Program-made: the position numbers and the translations under genes
In this document: positions 26,677 through 35,571 of the stretch, piece by piece
Layout of the letters: the number at the start of each line of letters is the position of its first letter
Position numbering within the stretch: position 1 is the first letter of the stretch
The notes under the pieces: model-generated
The model's input: only the letters and a program-made list of their open reading frames with translations
What the model was told of the DNA's origin: nothing
The model's database searches: none
Origin: JAUIET01 sp045105115
GTDB lineage: Bacteria > Pseudomonadota > Gammaproteobacteria > Pseudomonadales > JAUIET01
Length of the DNA: 57,602 bases
Direction of reading: 5' to 3'
Assembly: GCA_045105115.1 (NCBI GenBank)
Contig: JBGCDE010000103.1
Span: 1-57,602, forward strand

Positions 26677-27417
26677 ATGAACCCTAATGATTCAAAACCT
26701 GCATTGATGGAAGTCGAAGAAGTAGAGACCAAAAACGGCTCTAAGACAGAAAATAAAACAGCTAAAGCTGAAGCATCAAAGCCAAAACAAGAGGCTGAGT
26801 CCACTGCAAAAGAGGTTAAGGAGGAAGCAAGTATTCCAACTGCCGGAGCAGATGATGATATGGCCAAGGTTCAGGAACTGCTATTTGGCAATCAGCTTCG
26901 TGCCGTAAATCAGAAAATCATGTTAGTTCACAAAGACTTTAAACAGTCTATGAGCGATCTTGATCGCAAGATCGAGCAACAGCTTGCCGACCAGGATTCA
27001 ATGATCAAAAAGGAACTGGCGGGCGTTGTTGATCAGCTGCGTGCGGAAACTAAAGCACGTGAAAACTCAGTGGAAAACTCCGGTATGGAGCTGCGCAAAT
27101 CAAGCAATAATTTGCAAGACCGAATCAATGCAATGGAGAAAACTCACTCTGCTGCCAAAACATCAATTGACGAACAGTTGGCACAATCAGTGCGTGACCT
27201 TGAACGGCAAATGCAAGAAGTTCGAAGCGAATTGCAGCGCCAACTCGACGGAGCTAGAAATACTCTGGACGACAATAAGGTTGATCGTGCGGCTCTTTCT
27301 GAACTGCTGGGTGGTATTGCTCAACAGATTAGCTCAATCGATAAGATCCCAACAGTTACGCAGCGCAGCGACGCGGCGAACTCGTCAGACGATGCACCGA
27401 AGTCAGGTGCTGCTTGA
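26677..27417 (+). CDS. Coiled-coil protein of unknown function
   Basis: 246 residues. A charged, low-complexity N-terminal third (Lys/Glu/Ala-rich, about 1-62) is followed by the short conserved-looking segment MAKVQELLFGNQLRAVNQKI. A long coiled coil spans about 85-205, with heptad-like Leu/Ile and Glu/Arg runs. The tail has DNKVDRAALSELLGGIAQQISS. No signal peptide or membrane helix. The VDRxALxxLLxxxA ending recurs in bacterial coiled-coil proteins, but I recognise no function. A strong terminator follows at 27444. Confidence 0.8.
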   Translation: MNPNDSKPALMEVEEVETKNGSKTENKTAKAEASKPKQEAESTAKEVKEEASIPTAGADDDMAKVQELLFGNQLRAVNQKIMLVHKDFKQSMSDLDRKIEQQLADQDSMIKKELAGVVDQLRAETKARENSVENSGMELRKSSNNLQDRINAMEKTHSAAKTSIDEQLAQSVRDLERQMQEVRSELQRQLDGARNTLDDNKVDRAALSELLGGIAQQISSIDKIPTVTQRSDAANSSDDAPKSGAA

Positions 27418-27443
27418 TATAACGAACCTGACCTACTCGCTCA

Positions 27444-27477
27444 AAGGCCAATGCTCTTAGTGACATTGGCCTTTTTT
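27444..27477 (+). terminator. Intrinsic terminator of the coiled-coil gene
   Basis: A perfect 10-bp stem AAGGCCAATG/CATTGGCCTT with a 10-nt loop leads into a T-run (TTTTTT). It lies 26 nt after the stop at 27417 and just before the 3' end of the convergent helicase gene. Confidence 0.88.
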
Positions 27478-27481
27478 GCTT

Positions 27482-30400
27482 TTAGCTCAACTCAATCAAT
27501 GTTTGTTGCAATACAAAATACACCGCTAAACGCCTCTGCGTTGTAAAAGCCTGTTGATACATTCTAAGTTGCGGCAGATACGTAAGCGCGCGTTCTTCCA
27601 AGTCTTCTTTACTCGCTGATTCATTAAGATGTGTCTTGTAGTCTACAATCCATTCATTCCCGTCAGCGTCCTCAACCTGGCGATCGATAACGATGCTTCT
27701 TAGCACTTGCTCATCGCTGACTCTGAGCTCAACTTCAGCAAGGCCACCCTCAAACAACCACTGGTTTACATGATCACTTTTGGCCGCCCTCAGTGCCTTT
27801 TCCACCCAGTCGACAGCATCATTAAGCGTTTTCCCCAGACCGCTGCTTCGCAATTGCGTCTGTAAGACTATTCTTCGTTCATTTTCTGTAGTGCGCCAAT
27901 AAACATCAGTGCCATCGTTAATCCATTGCTGCAAATTTCTGTGAACTACAACACCAACGCAACGCTCCACTGTATTTTCGCTTTCAAATGACGTCGTCCA
28001 GTCAACCGTATTCTCGCCTTTGGCAAATTGCTTTTGCACAGATGTATCAATGACATTCTTATCCACTTGCAACTGCTCAAGTTGCGCCAAGTTGGGCAGA
28101 ACTCTTTGTTGCGTATGCAATACTTCGCTCGCGACATTCGGCGTAGCACTTTTTACTATGGAAGAATCATCCAACCCATTAACCGCAACCGACAGATTCG
28201 GCCACAGCAATGCCGCAAGCGAGGTAGCCGTATTATGCTCAGGCCGAGCGGAGTCGTAGCCGCGGTATAGGTACAGACGTTTACGCGCACGAGAACACGC
28301 TACATAAAGAAGACGCGCCGCCTCATGCGCGCTCTGCGTACGATTTTGCTCGCGCACATAATCGTACATCGTAGGCGTGTGCTGCTTACTATTTTCAGGC
28401 AAGCCAAGCAATAGTGTTGATTCAGTGGGTGAGACAAATTGTTCTGTCCACGTTAACAGTTCGGCGCCCTCACTTTTAACGCCAAGATCAAGTGCCGGCA
28501 AAATAACACTGTCAAATTCAAGGCCTTTGGCCTTATGCATTGTCATAAGCTCAACCGGCCTAATCCCTGCTTCGGCGCCAGCTTGTGTCTCTGAATTTAC
28601 TCTTAACTGCGCCATGTGCTCGTCAATATTTTCCCAGCTGGGTTGCTTAACAGCACTGCAAAGAACCAATAGTTCTGACAGATACTTTTTATAAGCTAAA
28701 CCTGACTGCTTATCTGCGTAAACCAGGCCGCCACCCAAATGCGTCCAAAGACCTACCACCTCGCTAACCAAGGATTTTCTATTCCTCTGCTTAACGACCG
28801 CATCATAAAGCAACAGAAACAGGCGCAATCGCTGTTCAGTCATTTCACTGATGGCATCGTTTTCTGCTAACGCCAGCGCAATCGATTTTCTGACGTCATA
28901 GCGAGAGAGTTGTGAAATTTTCAGCAGGTCTGCCAGTGGAATGTCCAATAATGGTGAGCGCAGAAAAGCGTACCAGGCAATTTGATCCGCCGGGTTTAAG
29001 AGTAAGCGAGTCAGACTGAGCAGATCCATCACTATCGGCTGATCAATCAAACGTTCAAAATCAGTAAATGTTACGTCAATACCAAGCGCTCGCAGCGCTG
29101 GTAACATGTGGCGCGCATGCGTTCTGTTTCGCACCAGTATTGCGACGCTATCTGACGGGTGCAGTTCCTGCAGCTGCCGAATTTTGGTGGCGATATGCCC
29201 TGCTTCAATTTGTCGCGGGGAATCCTGGTCAAGTGCAAATTCGTAGGCCTGCACCTCGCTGGTGTTATCGCTGGAACTGACAGTACACACCGCGGACACA
29301 TACGCAGACGCGTTGTGCCGTAAATCATCAATGGCTGGAAAAATACGTGCAAAGCAATGATTCAAAAAGATGATTATTGGCTCAGACGATCGAAAATTTG
29401 ACTGTAGCTCCAGGTTTTCGCACCTGACGCCCGCAAGCCCGTATTGGCGCGCATGCATAAACAAGGCAACCCGTGCATTGCGAAAGGAATAAATCGACTG
29501 CATAGCATCGCCCACCAAAAATAAGCTTCTACCTGGTTCATCTAATTCGGACCACTCTTGGCACAAACGATCTAACAAATCGTACTGCAATTGTGACGTG
29601 TCCTGAAACTCGTCAACGAGTATGTGTTGAATGCTGTAATCAAGCTTCATAGCCAAATCACTGTTATCAGCAAGGGCTTCAAGGGCTTGCAGACTTGTTG
29701 CAACGAAGTCTACTTGCTGATGCTGTTGAAACTCTATTTCCAGATACGCCATCGCGACATGCAATACCTCCATCAAGCTTCGCAATACAGGTTTATGGCG
29801 TTTGATGTCGTCTGGGTCGGGTAAAATAGCCAATTCGGCAAAAACCGCTGCAGCGGATTTATCCTCGCCAATCGCCAGTACCAGTGCCTTAAAGTCATCC
29901 ACTGTGTACTGCGGTTTGTTTTTCTTGGGCGGGAAACCTTGTTTGATGTTAACTGTTGCCCGGAAACTACCCTGCTTAGTCAGCAAGAACTGTTCTATAG
30001 CTCGCCACGTTGCTAACTCTGCGACGCTCGCTTTAGGAACAACATTCATTATCTCTTCGTTTTCGGCTAATAGCGGATCTGAACCAAGCTCACGCAACTG
30101 TGTATTGGCAAAATTCATCAGATTGCACAGCTCGTGCTCATGCGAAAGCAAGAGTTCGCGTGCATTTCTGAGCGAGAATTCCACTTGCTCACAAAACCAC
30201 TGGTGTAGCACGCCCACTGCGTGGTCTGAGTTGCCGTGCATGCTGGCAAACAAACCACGCCATTGATCTCGCTTCGCGAGCAGCTGTGTTAATAGATTGG
30301 CTACATGCGGCACACGAACATTCATATGCAACAACAGTTTCTTAATAGCCTTTCCATGTTCGGTATCAGAACCCAGGTGGGCCAGAACACGTTCAATTGC

Positions 30401-30859
30401 CTTTTGATAAAACTGCTCTGGATGCTCACCAGGACTCGCATTGCCACCAAAACGGCTCGCCAGAGGCATTTGTCTTACCAGAGAAGCGCTGAAGGCGTCA
30501 AAGGTATAGACCCTCATGCGGGCGGGGTTTTCCAGAAGACCCCATTTGTATTCTTGATCCGCTTTTAGCGCTGCCTGGGCGAGTCGAATAGTTTTCAGAC
30601 GGTGCTCAGGAAGCTCAATAGATCGCGCTTCAAATGATCCTGCCTCCTCCAGCGCTGCCACGATACGCGCACGCATTTCCGCCACCGCTTTACGGGTAAA
30701 AGTGATAGCAAGTATTGATTCTGGTTGCTTAACAACTGCCAGCAAGGACAAGTAGCGTTGCGTCAGCAATTCGGTCTTACCACTGCCTGCAGGTGCAGTT
30801 ACAGTAAACGAACGTTGTGGGTCTATGGCTTTTTCGCGAGCTACTGAGTCAACAATCAC
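27482..30859 (-). CDS. AddA-like UvrD-family helicase/nuclease subunit
   Basis: 1125 residues from the GTG at 30859. That start forms a GTGA 4-nt overlap with the upstream nuclease gene and begins just before the helicase; a farther start at 30889 is less likely. SF1A motifs: Walker A TAPAGSGKTELLTQRYL (about residue 25), Ia ITFTRKAVAEMRARI, II LVDEFQDTS, III LFLVGDAMQSIYSFRNA, V MTMHKAKGLEFDSVIL, and VI LYVACSRARKRLYLY. A C-terminal RecB-type nuclease domain has WIVDYKTHL. With the upstream gene it should form an AddAB-like end-processing complex in recombination repair. RecB is not favoured, because no recC or recD lies nearby and the partner is AddB-like. Confidence 0.9.
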   Translation of the reverse strand: MIVDSVAREKAIDPQRSFTVTAPAGSGKTELLTQRYLSLLAVVKQPESILAITFTRKAVAEMRARIVAALEEAGSFEARSIELPEHRLKTIRLAQAALKADQEYKWGLLENPARMRVYTFDAFSASLVRQMPLASRFGGNASPGEHPEQFYQKAIERVLAHLGSDTEHGKAIKKLLLHMNVRVPHVANLLTQLLAKRDQWRGLFASMHGNSDHAVGVLHQWFCEQVEFSLRNARELLLSHEHELCNLMNFANTQLRELGSDPLLAENEEIMNVVPKASVAELATWRAIEQFLLTKQGSFRATVNIKQGFPPKKNKPQYTVDDFKALVLAIGEDKSAAAVFAELAILPDPDDIKRHKPVLRSLMEVLHVAMAYLEIEFQQHQQVDFVATSLQALEALADNSDLAMKLDYSIQHILVDEFQDTSQLQYDLLDRLCQEWSELDEPGRSLFLVGDAMQSIYSFRNARVALFMHARQYGLAGVRCENLELQSNFRSSEPIIIFLNHCFARIFPAIDDLRHNASAYVSAVCTVSSSDNTSEVQAYEFALDQDSPRQIEAGHIATKIRQLQELHPSDSVAILVRNRTHARHMLPALRALGIDVTFTDFERLIDQPIVMDLLSLTRLLLNPADQIAWYAFLRSPLLDIPLADLLKISQLSRYDVRKSIALALAENDAISEMTEQRLRLFLLLYDAVVKQRNRKSLVSEVVGLWTHLGGGLVYADKQSGLAYKKYLSELLVLCSAVKQPSWENIDEHMAQLRVNSETQAGAEAGIRPVELMTMHKAKGLEFDSVILPALDLGVKSEGAELLTWTEQFVSPTESTLLLGLPENSKQHTPTMYDYVREQNRTQSAHEAARLLYVACSRARKRLYLYRGYDSARPEHNTATSLAALLWPNLSVAVNGLDDSSIVKSATPNVASEVLHTQQRVLPNLAQLEQLQVDKNVIDTSVQKQFAKGENTVDWTTSFESENTVERCVGVVVHRNLQQWINDGTDVYWRTTENERRIVLQTQLRSSGLGKTLNDAVDWVEKALRAAKSDHVNQWLFEGGLAEVELRVSDEQVLRSIVIDRQVEDADGNEWIVDYKTHLNESASKEDLEERALTYLPQLRMYQQAFTTQRRLAVYFVLQQTLIELS

Positions 30860-33627
30860 GCGCCGGCTCCATCTATTGCATATCGACAAATGCTTGCGTA
30901 ATCACATTGCCGGCAGGTTTGTGAACCTTTCGCGGGCTCGATACCCGCTTCTCCAGCAATAAACGAATTTTCCAGCCGACCTATCTCTCGCTGCCATAGT
31001 TGCGTCTGTTCAAGCCACAGATCATCCCTGCTCTGTTCATCCTGTTCGTGTTTCAACAAACGCCTCTGCAAAGGCATCTCCAAATATTTTGCGCTCCCTG
31101 CGCCCATCCAGGTACTCACTTGGTCATCCATTTTGCAAACAGCGCCACCACTTGCTTGTTGACCCGATGCGGAACGATACCGCAGCAAATACAAAGCCAG
31201 TTGAGGTGCCAGCAGTGGTTCCTGCATTGTGTCCTTTTCGCTTACTGCTCCGCTTTTGTATTCGATTAGCAGTAGGCTGCCGTCTTCCAGAAGATCTACT
31301 CTGTCTATGCGCAGCTGTGCAGGTCGACCTACAATCTCGCTATCGAAAGCACACTCAAGGTCCATGACCGTAAACGGCGATCGCTGTGCTTCATTTTGTA
31401 ACCATTGGAACATAATGCTACTGACACGGATTGCTTCGATCCCCAGATAAGCGAGTGATTCACGACCAGCCAGTCGGCGCTTAGCGGATACGATAGCCGC
31501 CGCAACGGCGTCATCTATACTCTCACGCAATCGATCTTCAGTAGCCTCAGTAAGCGTGCTTTGCCCTTTGGCCTCACGCCAAAAAGCTTCCATTGCATCA
31601 TGTAAGATTATTCCGCGCTCTCTGCCATCGAGACCCAACTGTGTAGACTCAAGTGCACGAACCTGCAGGCGGTGCCGAATGAATGCCTTAAAAGGGCAAG
31701 CTGCCTGATCGGTCAACAGTGCTGTTGTGGCACGAATTTTTTCCAAAGTCGTCAATGATACGGAATCCACATGGCCACCGATTGCTACTGAATCAGGAAC
31801 CGGTTCTATGGGGCCAGGCTCTTCTCCATTTTCCTGCACAGCAATATCGACTTCATTGATCGCTAGTTTGTTTAACAAACTGCTGGGTAACACATCCGTC
31901 GAGCCATCAACCACAGCGTAGCTACAAGAAAATGTTTGGACCTGCTGCTGATAACGTTGGAAAAGTCGCTGTGAGAAATCAGCTTCCCTTAGAGCATCAC
32001 AATGCGGCATTCGCAGCTCGCGCTGTAAGGCATAAGGAATGTAGGCCGAAGGACTGGCGTTAGCGGGCCACTGTCCAATCGAGAAATCACAGAGTCTTGC
32101 ATGCGTGAACGGTAGCCCGGCGCCTTCAAGCAAACCAAGGACTTGCACCCTACTATCACTGGTTTGCGCCTGAAAGACTTGCGCATGTAACACCTGTTCA
32201 ATCAGTGCTAGAGACTGTTTACCCGTGATTTTTTTCCGATCGGCAAAGCGTAAATTGGCCAGCGCATGGCATGAGCTTATGGCGTTGGCGAATGACACCA
32301 GTTGCTGATACTCGACTGAGTCGGCGCTTCTATTGCCCGGCCAGCCAAATGCCGAGAGCTGCTGTTTAAAGACACCTAGGTGGTCATCAAAAGCCATAGC
32401 CTCACGATTATGGCTTATCCGTCTGCAATCAGTGAGACTGCTCAACAGTAGTCCGATGCAGTTGTTGTCAGCAAGATTGGCGCTGCTCTGTAAGGCAAAT
32501 AGGTGTTCCGCCTCACTTACTACCGCGCCCAGAGACAATTCAGAATCTCCGTATGATCTAAGGCGATGCTCCAGCTTGTACAGCTCAGCCCGATCGGTGC
32601 CGTATGAATGCGCATAAAAAGGCGAATAAAGTAAGTATGGTAGCTCAGTACTCGAGACTGAACCCTGCAGAGCATTGAGCAGCGTCAGCGCAGACTGAAC
32701 AATCGGTGTGCCGGCCAATGACACGCCGGCTGAGATATTAAATGGAGTTACCTGACGGTTAACCTCAGGGTGGCTCGCATTCGGCGTGAACACACTTTCA
32801 AAACTGCGTTCTATTTGTGCTCGCCGAACATCTAACTGCGGCACAATCACTGCGATGCGAGCAGTCTCATCTTGACTGAAAATACGGTATGCCCACTCCG
32901 CAGCAGCCAAAACCTCCGCTTCAAAAGTTGAGGCTCGCACTACTTCCAGGGGCTGATCAACTTTGTGATGACTGGTTTTTATCTGCACGCTGGTTTTCGC
33001 CACTCGCCACTGCGTTAACAGGTGCTCATGTATGGGCAACAATTCCTCAAAGCCATACAACAAAACCCTCCCAGACAAGGGCGATTCAAGCTCGGCCAGC
33101 AAACCGGGAATTTGGGCGCTGCACACAGCACCAATACGCTGGCAATCGAGGAGCACCCGATCACAGACCTTAATAAAGAACGAGCAGTTATCGTTTAGCT
33201 GGAAGCGCGACCGCTGCTCTTTCGATTGAATATCTACCTGCCAATTACATAAAACTTGCCACGCTTGCATGAGTTGCTTGGCTGCAGATTCCGGTGCAAT
33301 GAACGCGGTATCCAAGCTCGCAAGCATTGCCCCACGCCAGAGCTCCAACTCTTCGGCAGCACTGAGCACCCAATACTCATTGCAAGGCTTTAATCCGGCC
33401 GCTGTGGCGTTTTCCCAAAGCATCTGAAGCCAACTGGATACGGCCATCACTGGCGGCATAGACCAGCTTTTCTCGCCCGACAGCTGCGCGACGTCGTCAC
33501 CTTGTTGCAGAATTTGCTGCGCAAGCCGCTGATTGGGCGTCAGAATCAGCGTATGTTCGAGGGCAAATAATTCGCCCAAGTCGCTGATAAAGACTGTATC
33601 GCTTGATTCATTCACGTTTAATATCAC
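30856..33627 (-). CDS. AddB-like Fe-S PD-(D/E)xK nuclease subunit
   Basis: 923 residues if the GTG at 33627 is used, 919 with the GTG at 33615; the longer open frame running into the aroF region is not credible. An inactivated UvrD-like N-terminal region (LILTPNQRLAQQIL; no Walker A Lys) is followed by a C-terminal RecB-type nuclease (LLLIEYKSGAV). An iron-sulfur staple is indicated by one Cys in AACPFKAF and three in TCRQCDYASICRY at the extreme C-terminus. These features define AddB-type proteins; many gammaproteobacterial versions are labelled probable DNA repair protein. It is the first gene of the two-gene operon and diverges from the DAHP synthase gene. Confidence 0.88.
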   Translation of the reverse strand: MILNVNESSDTVFISDLGELFALEHTLILTPNQRLAQQILQQGDDVAQLSGEKSWSMPPVMAVSSWLQMLWENATAAGLKPCNEYWVLSAAEELELWRGAMLASLDTAFIAPESAAKQLMQAWQVLCNWQVDIQSKEQRSRFQLNDNCSFFIKVCDRVLLDCQRIGAVCSAQIPGLLAELESPLSGRVLLYGFEELLPIHEHLLTQWRVAKTSVQIKTSHHKVDQPLEVVRASTFEAEVLAAAEWAYRIFSQDETARIAVIVPQLDVRRAQIERSFESVFTPNASHPEVNRQVTPFNISAGVSLAGTPIVQSALTLLNALQGSVSSTELPYLLYSPFYAHSYGTDRAELYKLEHRLRSYGDSELSLGAVVSEAEHLFALQSSANLADNNCIGLLLSSLTDCRRISHNREAMAFDDHLGVFKQQLSAFGWPGNRSADSVEYQQLVSFANAISSCHALANLRFADRKKITGKQSLALIEQVLHAQVFQAQTSDSRVQVLGLLEGAGLPFTHARLCDFSIGQWPANASPSAYIPYALQRELRMPHCDALREADFSQRLFQRYQQQVQTFSCSYAVVDGSTDVLPSSLLNKLAINEVDIAVQENGEEPGPIEPVPDSVAIGGHVDSVSLTTLEKIRATTALLTDQAACPFKAFIRHRLQVRALESTQLGLDGRERGIILHDAMEAFWREAKGQSTLTEATEDRLRESIDDAVAAAIVSAKRRLAGRESLAYLGIEAIRVSSIMFQWLQNEAQRSPFTVMDLECAFDSEIVGRPAQLRIDRVDLLEDGSLLLIEYKSGAVSEKDTMQEPLLAPQLALYLLRYRSASGQQASGGAVCKMDDQVSTWMGAGSAKYLEMPLQRRLLKHEQDEQSRDDLWLEQTQLWQREIGRLENSFIAGEAGIEPAKGSQTCRQCDYASICRYAIDGAGA

Positions 33628-33694
33628 TTCGTTATAAGTGTACTTATGGTTTACTATTCGCGACCGCCATTCACGGTGCTCGGGCGCCGTATTG

Positions 33695-33742
33695 TAATAC
33701 GGCCAGAGATTAATACAGCAAGAGTGTAATACAGCAAGCCAC
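33695..33742. repeat. Three 16-nt tandem repeats upstream of DAHP synthase
   Basis: TAATAC recurs at 33695, 33711 and 33727, exactly 16 nt apart. The second and third units share TAATACAGCAAG and the first is TAATACGGCCAGAGAT. The array ends 20 nt before the ATG at 33763, and a partial dyad GTATT-GT-AATAC (33689-33700) overlaps its left end. A cooperative operator is possible; it is also within the promoter space of the divergent nuclease gene. Confidence 0.55.
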
Positions 33743-33762
33743 AGCTGACTTAACGAGGAAAC

Positions 33763-34848
33763 ATGAACAGTCCTGAATTTGATGCGTCGTTGCATAACGT
33801 CAATATCGGTTCGCAAACCGTACTGCCAACGCCAGCCCAGCTTAAGCAGTCCCTGCCTATCTCTGAGAGCGCTGCGCTCACGGTAGAGCAAGGCCGTCGC
33901 ACTATCCAAAAGATATTGAACCGGCAAGATCCAAGATTGTTTGTGGTCATTGGTCCCTGCTCTATTCATGATGTTGACGCAGCCATGGAGTACGCCGAAA
34001 AGCTAAAGCAGCTCGCAGATGAAGTTGCCGATACCCTGTATTTGGTGATGCGCGTTTATTTCGAAAAGCCACGCACAACCACTGGCTGGAAAGGTTTGAT
34101 CAACGACCCATACATGAACGACTCGTTCCAGATTGAAGACGGCTTACGTATTGGGCGTCGCTTGCTACTAGACATAAGCGAGCTTGGTCTGCCAACGTCG
34201 ACGGAAGCACTAGACCCTATTTCACCCCAATACTTGCAAGATCTCATTTGCTGGTCTGCCATTGGCGCGCGTACCACCGAGTCACAAACCCATCGTGAAA
34301 TGGCCAGTGGTCTGTCGTCTGCTGTTGGGTTTAAGAATGGTACAGATGGCGGTCTAAAAGTTGCTATTAATGCTTTACAGTCAGTCGCTAAACCGCATCG
34401 TTTTTTAGGCATTAACGAGCATGGCCAGGTTGCGGTAACTCATACAACCGGCAACGAACAGGCGCATATCGTGCTTCGCGGTGGTAGCGACGGACCGAAT
34501 TACGACTCCGTGCATGTCAGTCTTGCCGAGCAGGCGTTGGAAGCAGCCAAGGTGGAGCAAAACATAATGGTTGACTGTAGCCACGCAAACTCAAGTAAAG
34601 ACGCTGGTATACAACCACTGGTCATGGACAATGTAGCCAATCAAATCCAGGCTGGAAACCAATCCATCGTCGGCTTAATGGTAGAGAGCAACCTCGAATT
34701 TGGCCGTCAAGACATACCGGCGGACCTAAAAGATCTTCAATACGGCGTGTCAGTAACGGACGCCTGCATAGACTGGTCGATGACAGAAACGGCCGTTCGG
34801 TCTATGCAAGACAAATTATCCGATTCGATCAAGCAGCGGGCTACGTGA
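33763..34848 (+). CDS. aroF: 3-deoxy-7-phosphoheptulonate (DAHP) synthase, class I
   Basis: 361 residues. First step of the shikimate pathway, condensing phosphoenolpyruvate and erythrose 4-phosphate. Family motifs: VVIGPCSIHD, VMRVYFEKPRTTTGWKGLINDP, IGARTTESQTHREMASGLSS, VGFKNGTDG, LRGG, DCSHANSSKD and VGLMVESNL. It belongs to the AroF/AroG/AroH type with the N-terminal regulatory extension; which amino acid inhibits it cannot be read here, so the symbol is nominal. A GAGG ribosome-binding site precedes the ATG. Its last 8 nt overlap nfuA convergently. Confidence 0.95.
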   Translation: MNSPEFDASLHNVNIGSQTVLPTPAQLKQSLPISESAALTVEQGRRTIQKILNRQDPRLFVVIGPCSIHDVDAAMEYAEKLKQLADEVADTLYLVMRVYFEKPRTTTGWKGLINDPYMNDSFQIEDGLRIGRRLLLDISELGLPTSTEALDPISPQYLQDLICWSAIGARTTESQTHREMASGLSSAVGFKNGTDGGLKVAINALQSVAKPHRFLGINEHGQVAVTHTTGNEQAHIVLRGGSDGPNYDSVHVSLAEQALEAAKVEQNIMVDCSHANSSKDAGIQPLVMDNVANQIQAGNQSIVGLMVESNLEFGRQDIPADLKDLQYGVSVTDACIDWSMTETAVRSMQDKLSDSIKQRAT

Positions 34849-35422
34849 AGTAAGCGTTACTTCTGTCTGAATGGTCGGTCACATCACGAACTGAGCTGAG
34901 ACCTACTACTTGTTCAAGTAGCGTTTTTTCGACACCGTCTTTCAGGGTAGCATCGACCATGCCGCAGCCCTGGCAACCACCTCCAAACTGCAACACCGCC
35001 ACGCCTTCTTCAACGACTTCGACCAGACTCACTTCACCACCGTGGGCGGCCAAGGCTGGATTAACTTCGTTATACAATACGTAGTTGATGCGATCTTCGA
35101 TCGGACTGTCATCATTAACGCGCGGCATTTTGGAATTCGGGGCTTTAATCGTGAGCTGGCCGCCCATCTTGTCCTGGTCGTAATCAACTACGGCATCTTC
35201 CAGAAAGTTCTCGCTGCGTTTTTCGAAAAACGCATCAAACTTCACAAAACCCACTTTAACATCGTCTTCACGAAGGTCTTCTTCACGACAATAGGCAATG
35301 CAGGTTTCAGCTCGCGGAGTACCTGGGTCATTAATAAATATTCGAATTCCCAGCACTTCGCCCTCTTGCTTTTCCAGCAAGCCCGCGAGGTAATCGATAG
35401 CGGGGTCAGTAATCGTGATCAT
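34841..35422 (-). CDS. nfuA: Fe/S biogenesis protein NfuA
   Basis: 193 residues. An N-terminal degenerate A-type carrier domain (about 1-95) and a C-terminal Nfu domain (about 105-185) whose CxxC cluster-binding motif is in FGGGCQGCGMVDATLKDG (about residues 149 and 152). NfuA carries and delivers [4Fe-4S] clusters, for example to aconitase and lipoyl synthase. Its 3' end overlaps the DAHP synthase gene by 8 nt; it diverges from metH. Confidence 0.95.
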   Translation of the reverse strand: MITITDPAIDYLAGLLEKQEGEVLGIRIFINDPGTPRAETCIAYCREEDLREDDVKVGFVKFDAFFEKRSENFLEDAVVDYDQDKMGGQLTIKAPNSKMPRVNDDSPIEDRINYVLYNEVNPALAAHGGEVSLVEVVEEGVAVLQFGGGCQGCGMVDATLKDGVEKTLLEQVVGLSSVRDVTDHSDRSNAYFT

Positions 35423-35533
35423 ATAAATCTCTCCATCAACCCATCATTCTAGCGGATAGTTCTATTGGATAGTACCAACGGTGTCCCCCAAAGCCTCTAT
35501 TATTGCTAAAATACGGCATTGATTTATCACTGT

Positions 35534-35548
35534 GCGCCATTCTGGCGC
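35534..35548 (+). promoter_or_regulatory. Small hairpin in the metH leader
   Basis: A perfect 6-bp stem GCGCCA/TGGCGC with a 3-nt loop ends 23 nt before the metH ATG, which itself lacks a clear Shine-Dalgarno sequence. It may affect ribosome loading. I see no cobalamin riboswitch in the 149-nt leader. Confidence 0.35.
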
Positions 35549-35571
35549 GCAGACGCACTGCACATTATCTT

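Noticed and set aside
27482..33627. RecB/RecC of a RecBCD complex
   Set aside because: The upstream partner has AddB traits (nuclease plus Fe-S Cys set) and no recD is present.
33689..33742. TyrR box controlling DAHP synthase
   Set aside because: The dyad and repeats do not fit TGTAAA-N6-TTTACA; only position supports regulation.
30856..33969. Longest possible frame of the AddB-like gene, starting at 33969
   Set aside because: It would run about 200 nt into the divergent DAHP synthase gene; the first 114 residues have no homologue-like character and the true start is near 33615-33627.
35423..35571. Cobalamin riboswitch ahead of metH
   Set aside because: I found neither the long conserved B12-box nor enough leader length.
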